Below, one piece after another: positions 1-5,000 of a stretch of 5,000 bases of DNA (position 1 is the stretch's first letter; each line of letters begins with the position of its first letter). Source of the DNA: a bacterium (GTDB lineage Bacteria > Bacillota_I > Bacilli_A > Mycoplasmatales > Mycoplasmoidaceae); assembly GCA_017633195.1 (NCBI GenBank), contig JAGBPV010000079.1:1-5000 (forward strand), in the 5' to 3' direction. The notes under the pieces were generated by a model. That model saw only the letters and a list, made by a program, of their open reading frames with translations. It was not told the DNA's origin and did not search any database. The translations under genes were made by a program, and so were the position numbers.

Positions 1-202
1 ATCAAAAGAAGCTGCTGAAAATTTCATTAAAAAGAATCAACAAATTTTTGACTTTATCTTAAATGATGATTCTAAAGTAAGATTAGAAACATTAAGAAAA
101 ATTGTAAATATCAAATGAGATCTTTTAATGGAAAAAACTTCTAAGAAAGACAGTAGTAAAACTTCTGATAAAGAAGAACAAACTCAAACTGAAGAAGAAT
201 AA
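1..202 (+). CDS. 3' end of a plus-strand gene, product unrecognised
   Basis: Only the last 66 residues are in the window; the first complete codon starts at base 2 and the stop is TAA at 200-202. The frame contains an in-frame TGA at 116-118 inside a well-formed helical segment (VNIKWDLLMEK), so it is read as Trp. The visible part is a predicted amphipathic helical stretch (roughly the first 45 residues) followed by a low-complexity hydrophilic tail rich in Lys, Ser, Thr and Glu that ends in EEE. Such tails are usually disordered. I do not recognise the family. A hairpin 15 bases downstream of the stop would end its transcript, so it is convergent with, and probably unrelated to, the minus-strand operon. 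Confidence 0.8.
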
Positions 203-217
203 TTGTTGTTTTAAAAT

Positions 218-247
218 AAATATCTTGCATTAAATTGCAAGATATTT
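218..247. terminator. Hairpin terminator between convergent genes
   Basis: An inverted repeat with 12-bp perfect arms (218-229 and 236-247, core TATCTTGCA / TGCAAGATA) encloses a 6-base loop. On the plus strand the right arm runs into TTTT (245-248). On the minus strand the stem is followed by ATTTTAA, a weaker U-rich stretch. It sits between the stop of the plus-strand gene (202) and the stop of the last operon gene, whose TAA (249-247) overlaps the outer pair of the stem. It therefore probably serves both directions, better for the plus strand. The U-tracts are short for a classic intrinsic terminator. Confidence 0.75.
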
Positions 248-2229
248 TAACTATCAATTTGCTTTGTTAAGTTTAATATCAAGTTTTTTAAATTGTTAAA
301 AGTATCTTTATGAACTAAATTTTTATCTTTGATTAAAGCTCTTTTAAATTCATATGCATTGTTAATATAATCTTTATCATTCTTTTTTGATTCTTTTGTT
401 ATTTTGTATTTATCTAGATCACTTTTATCAAAAAGATCTTCCATTTCAAATTTATCTTCTTTTATGTTTTTTGGTGTAATAAATTCAGAAAGTTTTTTAA
501 TTTCAATTTTTTCGTTTTTAAGTTTATCTTTACAAATTAAACCTGCTTTATCATCATCAACTAATATGAAACAGTTTTTACTTTGAAAAATATTTAAATA
601 TTTATGTAATTCAAATTTATTATTTTTATCTAAACGCTTTAATCCATTTAAAGGAATAAAAAATGTATGTTTTAATTTTTTATTAAATTCTTGACCTAAT
701 TCATTTGAATTTAATAAATTAATTTTGATTCCAGTCAAAAATAAATAATCTGAAATTCCTTCAACAAAAACAAATGTTTTTTGTATACAAAATTCATCAA
801 AAATTGATTCATCACCATTATCAATAATATTTGCTTCAATTGCTCTTATTATATTTAAAAGTCATATTTCTTTCTTATCATATTGACAATTAAAGTTATT
901 TTCAACAGTTGCAATTGTATTTTCCTTTTTAACAATTCTTAATTCTTCTAAGTAATCTAAATCTATTCATTCAGATCTATGAGTAGTTAAAACAAAAGTT
1001 ATTCCATACATTTTAGTTAAATTTTTAAGAAAAAATCTAAATTGGGATAATGATAATTTAGAAAACCTAATCCCAGGTTCATCTAATAAGATAACCATAT
1101 TATTTGATTTATTTTTACAAACAATAGATCAAAAATTAAAGAAAAAATTAAAAAATCACTTAAATCCTTCACTTTGTTCTTTATATTCTTGTGATATTAT
1201 TTCATTATCTTTTATTGATTTTAGGTTTATTGTAAAAACTAAACTTGTAGAATCTAAATGTGATAAAATAGAAAACTGTCATTTTGTATTGCTATTAAAT
1301 AATGAAAAAATCTTATTAAATTCATCATTAACTTTATTTATATTCTTATTGAGTTCACTAATATAATCAATATTTAATATCTTGTTTGGTTTAATAACAT
1401 ATTTAAAAAAATCATCTATATTTATATTCATTATATGTAATAAAGCTTGGAATAACTTATTATTAGTTATACTTAGTTTATTGCAATTCAAGTAAAAATC
1501 TTCAACTTTATATTGTTCATCTTTTATTAAATGTACATCGATAAATGAATCTAATTCTTTATTGCATTTAATTAAGTATTTTTCTATTGAATCAAAATAA
1601 TTTTTATATTTTAAAATATTGGATAAATTTAGAATATAATCATTCTTTTTAATAAGGTTTATTGCATTTTCTATTTTCTGTATTAAAGTTTTTATATCAT
1701 CATTATTATCATAAATGGTTGAATAATTGAATATATCTAACAATTGAAGATCATCAAATTCAATATTATTTAATTTTGTTTTTTCTTCTAATTCAACTAT
1801 ATTAAACAAATCTTTAGATTTATAATCTTTTAAAAATACTTTTTGGCTTATATTTCGTATTTGACTTTTAATACTATTAATTTTATCTTTTCATTCAGTA
1901 GACTTATTTTTATCACAAGATAAAGTGATAATTTCTTTTTCATTTAAATAAATTTTAGGAATTAATTTTTTTGTATTTTTATTATTATAAAATGTTAAAT
2001 TATTTGGTATATCACTTTCTTTATTGTATTTAAAATCATATAATGTTGCTAGTGCATATAATATATTAGATTTTCCTGAATTATTTTTTCCTAATAATAT
2101 TACAAGATCACCAATGTAATCTGGATTTGTTGATCTATTTAATATAAATTCGCATGCTTTATTTTCTTCATTATTAGGATTAAAACCAATATTTCTAAAG
2201 TTCTCAATATAAATTCTTTTACTACTCAT
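247..2229 (-). CDS. OLD-family ATP-dependent endonuclease (ABC ATPase + TOPRIM), paralog B
   Basis: The product is 660 aa. Six in-frame TGA codons are read as Trp, and there is no TGG. N-terminal ATPase half: IENFRNIGF (8-16), then Walker A GKNNSGKS (47-54). A long helical, Asn/Lys/Ile-rich region of about 260 residues follows. The ATPase resumes with signature-like SEGFKWFF (G355), Walker B MVILLDEPG (D383, E384) and a switch histidine in TTHRSEWI (H417). The C-terminal TOPRIM domain has VFVEGISDY (E490), VDDDKAG (D558, D560, G563) and a late YEFKR (K629). This is the order seen in Old and GajA (COG3593 type), where ATP binding controls a metal-dependent DNA nuclease. The start is the ATG at 2229-2227, chosen because MSS-IENFRNIG aligns from residue 1 with paralog A. 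No clear Shine-Dalgarno precedes it (TTAAGATTAAGT). It lies 49 bases after OLD-A and ends at the terminator. A non-nuclease role is possible, but all key residues are present. Confidence 0.93.
943..999 (-). repeat. Paralog-shared 57-bp block, copy in OLD-B
   Basis: This block matches 2942-2998 in OLD-A at 53 of 57 bases with no gaps by my count. It encodes the ATPase switch segment TFVLTTHRSEWIDLDYLEEL. Two of the four differences are synonymous; the other two change S/F and D/N. The rest of the paralogs is much more diverged at the DNA level. The block is a coding repeat left by duplication, not a mobile element. Confidence 0.8.
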
Positions 2230-2278
2230 ACTTAATCTTAATAGTTAATAAAATGTATTTGTTCATAGTAATAAATTA

Positions 2279-4321
2279 CTAATAAACTTCATCAATAATT
2301 GCTTTTAATAATGAAGTAAGATTTGAAATTGTTTCTTTTGATACTTTATTATTAATTAATGATCTTTTAAATTCATATGAATTATTTGCGTGTTTCTTAT
2401 TATCATTATCAACTAATTCAAAATATTTGATATCTTTTTCAGAAATACAACTTTCTATAGTTTTAATGTCTTTTTTATCAATAATATCACCAAGAGTTTT
2501 TACTAAAATATCATTATTAATTGTTTTCTTAAAATCTTTACCGGCATTATCATTATCTACAATAAACAAATATTTCTTAGCTCTTAATATCTTTTGATAT
2601 AACTGAAATTTCTTTTCCATATTATCTTCTTTAATTTCAACTCCATTAATTGGTAAGAAATATATATGTTGTAATTGATTAATGAATTGTTTATCCTTAT
2701 TTTCATTATTAATAAAATAAAGTTTTATTGCAGTTAAGTATAAATAATCAGTAATTCCTTCAACTAAAACATAATTTTTTGTATCATCAAATTCTTCTAA
2801 AGTTTCACTTGAACCAATATTTGCAAAATTTGTTTCAACACTTCTTATTAAGTCTATTATTCAACTTTCTTTTCTATTAGTTTCAAAAGTAAAATCATTG
2901 TGGATTTCAACTTCTGTTAAAGGTTTTTGAATTATTCTAAGTTCTTCTAAATAATCTAAATTTATTCATTCAAATCTATGAGTTGTTAAAACAAAAGTAA
3001 CACCATATTTGTAAGCAATTTTTTTCAAAAAATTTCTTAATTGTATCAAAGAATTCATTGATAAGCCATTCCCGGGTTCATCAAGTAATATGATTTTTTG
3101 TTTATCATTATCGTGAAACTTAGATCAAAATGTAAAAAAGAAATTAAAAAATCATTTAAAACCTGAACTTTGTTGATCATAATTTTGATTTATATATGAA
3201 TTATCATTATTATTTTCTAATATCATTAAAGAAAAACCAAATTTTAGTTTTGAATCTCCTGATAAGGAAAAAGAATATTTAACTTTTTTATCAAATAAAG
3301 AAAATACATTATTAAATTCATCACTTATTTTGTCTAATTTTTTATTAATAGTTTGTAAAAAAGGTCAATTAGAAACATCACTATTTGTATTTTCAATAAA
3401 TTCATCAATATCAATTTCTGTGATACTAAATATTGTTTTAAAAAAAATGTTACTATTTATTTTTTCCTTTGTACATTCTATTGAAAAATCACTATTTTTA
3501 TATATTGTATTATCAACAAAAATTACATCATATTGATAATTTTGTTCTATAAGTTTATTAATAATATCTAAAGTTTCATTTAATTTATCATTTATTTTTG
3601 TAGATGACAATCAATTTTTAAAAATATCCATCTTATCTAAATTAAATAACAATTTAAAAATTTCATAATCACTATTATTTAAAAAACTAATTGCAATTTT
3701 AATTTGTTCTAAGAATTCTTTGAATTCTAAGAATGTATAAGAATTCTTACCATAATTTTTAAATATATTTAAACTTTTTATCTCTTTTTCTCAATTTGTA
3801 TTAGATATTTTTATTTGTCCAAATGTAATTCCATTATTCAATAAAATAGTAATATTTTGAATATTTAAATTAAATAAATTATTATTACCATTATTTATAG
3901 GCATTCTTATACCGTGATAGTAGTTATAATTGTTATTTACATTAACTCATTGATTTTTTAGTTCATCAAAATAATCAATAATAACTCTAATAGTCTCTTC
4001 ATATATATTATTAAAATTTGAATTTTGTTTAATCCCATATATATGAACATTTGGTTCTAATTTTTTATTTTTTGTATTACTTGTTTCCAGATTTTTTGGA
4101 ATATCATTTTCAGTATATTTAGAGGATATATTTAATAATTTCAATGCAGATAATACATTTGATTTTCCACTATTGTTTTTTCCTAATATTATGCATAAAT
4201 CTCCACAATAATCTTTATTATTTGATCTATTCAATAAAAATGTTGTTTTCTTATCTGGATTAAGTTCTGGATTATATCCAATATTTCTAAAATTTTCTAT
4301 TTCAATTTTTGTACTACTCAT
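2279..4321 (-). CDS. OLD-family ATP-dependent endonuclease (ABC ATPase + TOPRIM), paralog A
   Basis: The product is 680 aa, ending in TAG (2281-2279). Eight in-frame TGA codons are read as Trp, with no TGG. Order of motifs: IENFRNIGY (8-16); Walker A GKNNSGKS (47-54); a variable insert of roughly 270 residues; signature-like QSSGFKWFF (G387); Walker B IILLDEPG (D414, E415); switch histidine in TTHRFEWI (H448); TOPRIM motifs VLVEGITDY (E521) and VDNDNAG (D589, D591, G594); a late YEFKR (K652). In OLD nucleases the ATPase dimerises on ATP and the TOPRIM Glu/Asp residues bind the metals for DNA cleavage. The start ATG (4321-4319) overlaps the stop of the HTH gene as TAATG and has an AAAGGA ribosome site 10 bases upstream, so translation is probably coupled. 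It is clearly paralogous to OLD-B: Walker A falls at identical residue numbers, and the TOPRIM parts align end to end with small insertions. Confidence 0.93.
2942..2998 (-). repeat. Paralog-shared 57-bp block, copy in OLD-A
   Basis: This is the partner of 943-999 (53 of 57 bases identical). It encodes TFVLTTHRFEWINLDYLEEL, the strand and loop carrying the switch histidine H448. The two copies lie in direct orientation about 2.0 kb apart. Recombination between them would fuse the N-terminal half of one paralog to the TOPRIM half of the other in frame. Confidence 0.8.
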
Positions 4322-4710
4322 TATTTTGTTTTCCTTTCTAAATAATTTATTAATTGTTTTATTTCTTTTTGCTTATCTTTAGAATTTAGAGAAATTAAAT
4401 ATGAACTAAGTACATTAATTAAAATTTTATATTCTTCACTATTTTCTAATATACTTATTAATTTATCTAAATCTTCATTGTTTAGGTTTTTAGTTTTATT
4501 AAATCTCTCAATGATGTACTTAATAACATCAATTTTTGTTAAATATAAATTGTTATTAATGTAATCAAATAATTCAAGATATTTCTTTCTTAATAAGTTT
4601 TTATTACTTTCATAAAGTTCAATAAACTTATATAAAGTAGGCCTTGAAATATTTAGATATTGTGCTAATTCACTAATCTTTATATTTAATAAATCTAATT
4701 TCTTAAACAT
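4321..4710 (-). CDS. Small helix-turn-helix protein, probable operon regulator
   Basis: The product is 129 aa. Residues 10-33 form a clear helix-turn-helix: ISELAQYL (helix 2), turn at N20-I21, and SRPTLYKFIELY (recognition helix). The SRPTLYKF type resembles the DNA-binding part of resolvases and TetR-like proteins. The remaining ~95 residues are charged and helical, without membrane segments or a catalytic motif I recognise; they probably mediate oligomerisation. It is the first gene of the operon and overlaps OLD-A by one base. The ATG at 4710-4708 is the only plausible start: reading upstream in frame there is no start codon before a TAA at 4743-4741. No Shine-Dalgarno precedes it, and the predicted transcript start falls on the ATG itself. 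A palindrome across the -35 region suggests it represses its own operon. It could instead be a DNA-recognition subunit of the nuclease pair. Confidence 0.88.
   Translation of the reverse strand: MFKKLDLLNIKISELAQYLNISRPTLYKFIELYESNKNLLRKKYLELFDYINNNLYLTKIDVIKYIIERFNKTKNLNNEDLDKLISILENSEEYKILINVLSSYLISLNSKDKQKEIKQLINYLERKTK
4332..4337 (-). promoter_or_regulatory. Ribosome binding site of OLD-A
   Basis: AAAGGA on the minus strand, inside the end of the HTH gene and 10 bases before the OLD-A ATG, complements the 3' end of 16S rRNA. Together with the TAATG overlap it supports the chosen start. It is the only good Shine-Dalgarno among the three operon genes, suggesting OLD-A may be the best translated. 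Confidence 0.65.
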
Positions 4711-4716
4711 ATAAAT

Positions 4717-4746
4717 ATCATAAAACGAAAAAATAAAATTTTACAA
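4717..4746 (-). promoter_or_regulatory. Predicted operon promoter, possibly leaderless
   Basis: On the minus strand a -10 box TATGAT (4722-4717) is preceded at 18 bp by TTGTAA (4746-4741), a 4-of-6 match to the -35 consensus. Transcription would start 6-7 bases after the -10 box, at about 4710, which is the A of the HTH gene's ATG. That would give a leaderless mRNA and explains the missing Shine-Dalgarno. AT-rich DNA yields chance -10 boxes easily. An alternative TATAAA further upstream (about 4785) would give a longer leader carrying the palindrome. Confidence 0.5.
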
Positions 4747-4758
4747 ATTTTGTAAAAT
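4738..4758. promoter_or_regulatory. Perfect 21-bp inverted repeat, probable operator
   Basis: ATTTTACAAA and TTTGTAAAAT are exact reverse complements around one central base (4748). The repeat spans the predicted -35 box of the operon, 28 bases before the HTH start codon. The arms contain the only C and G in the surrounding AT stretch, at symmetric positions (4744 and 4752). It lacks a terminator's loop and T-tract. This is the shape and place expected of a dimeric repressor site, most simply bound by the adjacent HTH protein. Binding itself is inferred. Confidence 0.65.
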
Positions 4759-4797
4759 AATTAATTTTAAAAAGGTGTTTTATTTTATAAATAAAAT

Positions 4798-4829
4798 AAA
4801 AAATAATAGCAATGTTGCTATTATTTTTT
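4798..4829. terminator. Bidirectional intrinsic terminator
   Basis: The arms AATAATAGCAA (4802-4812) and TTGCTATTATT (4815-4825) are exact complements and extend through flanking A and T runs to about 15 bp; realistically the stem has a 6-base loop AATGTT. A run of eight T follows on the plus strand (4824-4831), and TTTTATTTTATTT follows on the minus strand. It lies 21 bases after the stop of the right-hand minus-strand gene, so it ends that transcript just before the operon promoter and insulates the operon. Confidence 0.85.
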
Positions 4830-4850
4830 TTATGATTTATTTATAGATTA

Positions 4851-5000
4851 TTATTTTGTACTAATTTCTTTTGTTACATCTTTAGCAAGTTGTTCATCAA
4901 TTTTCTTGAAGTGTTCTAACATTCTATCAATTGATTGTTTCTTTGCTAACTTTAAACTATTTGAAATATGATAAACAAAGTCTGCATATTCTGTTCCACC
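4851..5000 (-). CDS. 3' end of a minus-strand gene, product unrecognised
   Basis: Only the last 49 residues (ending TAA at 4853-4851) are in the window; the gene enters from the right edge. The segment begins GGTEYADFVYHISNSLKLAK and continues as a charged helix (DRMLEHFKKIDEQL) to a Lys-rich end. The protein looks soluble and helical. I do not recognise the family from this fragment. It shares the operon's strand, but the strong terminator at 4798-4829 separates them, so joint transcription is unlikely. Confidence 0.8.
   Translation of the reverse strand, partial: GGTEYADFVYHISNSLKLAKKQSIDRMLEHFKKIDEQLAKDVTKEISTK

Noticed and set aside
404..586. Plus-strand open frame of 60 codons
   Set aside because: It lies antisense within the TOPRIM part of OLD-B, has no ribosome site, and has the Ser/Leu/Phe-rich composition typical of antisense reading of AT-rich genes.
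247..2229. OLD-B as a pseudogene broken into several fragments
   Set aside because: All interruptions are TGA. No in-frame TAA or TAG and no frameshift occurs from 2229 to 249, and conserved motifs run across the TGA sites.
2266..2281. Small inverted repeat TAGTAAT-AA-ATTACTA at the end of OLD-A as an internal terminator
   Set aside because: It has 7-bp all but one A/T arms, a 2-base loop and no following T-tract on the minus strand; it includes the stop codon and is likely a chance AT palindrome.
3330..3536. Plus-strand open frame of 68 codons that looks hydrophobic
   Set aside because: It is antisense to OLD-A. Its hydrophobicity comes from reading Lys/Asn/Asp codons of the minus strand in reverse; there is no supporting start signal.
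247..4321. Gabija system
   Set aside because: GajA-like OLD proteins are present, but there is no GajB-type UvrD helicase in the operon, and terminators bound it on both sides.
4770..4850. Plus-strand AAAGGTG followed by ATG at 4812 as a small gene
   Set aside because: The ATG is inside the terminator hairpin, the spacing from the ribosome-like site is too long, and the reading is antisense to the right-hand gene.

Overview
This is a very AT-rich window (by eye, roughly 20-25% G+C) from an organism that reads TGA as tryptophan (translation table 4). With TGA as Trp, long uninterrupted frames appear that carry conserved motifs across the TGA codons. With the standard code the same genes break into five or six pieces. 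This points to a Mollicute (Mycoplasma in the broad sense, Mesoplasma or Spiroplasma). I cannot name the species.

Layout, left to right: (1) the 3' end of a plus-strand gene (1-202) whose product ends in a Lys/Ser/Glu-rich acidic tail; (2) a hairpin terminator (218-247) between convergent genes; (3) a three-gene minus-strand operon at 247-4710; (4) the operon's promoter with a perfect inverted repeat (4738-4758); (5) a strong hairpin terminator (4798-4829); (6) the 3' end of another minus-strand gene (4851-5000). Terminators on both sides suggest the three-gene operon is complete here.

In transcription order the operon encodes a 129-residue protein with an N-terminal helix-turn-helix (4710-4321), then two complete paralogous proteins of 680 aa (4321-2279, here OLD-A) and 660 aa (2229-247, here OLD-B). 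Both have the OLD-family endonuclease architecture: an ABC-type ATPase with Walker A, signature-like loop, Walker B and switch histidine, split by a long variable region, followed by a C-terminal TOPRIM nuclease domain with its acidic residues present. The first gene overlaps OLD-A by one base (TAATG); OLD-B follows after a 49-base gap.

The gene set suggests a small regulated module of two ATP-powered nucleases. OLD-family nucleases are established anti-phage effectors (P2 Old, GajA of Gabija), so a defence role is the leading inference. No UvrD-like helicase (the Gabija partner) is present between the two terminators. A tandem pair of full-length, diverged OLD proteins behind a probably self-regulating HTH protein matches no named system I know, and is the main item of interest.
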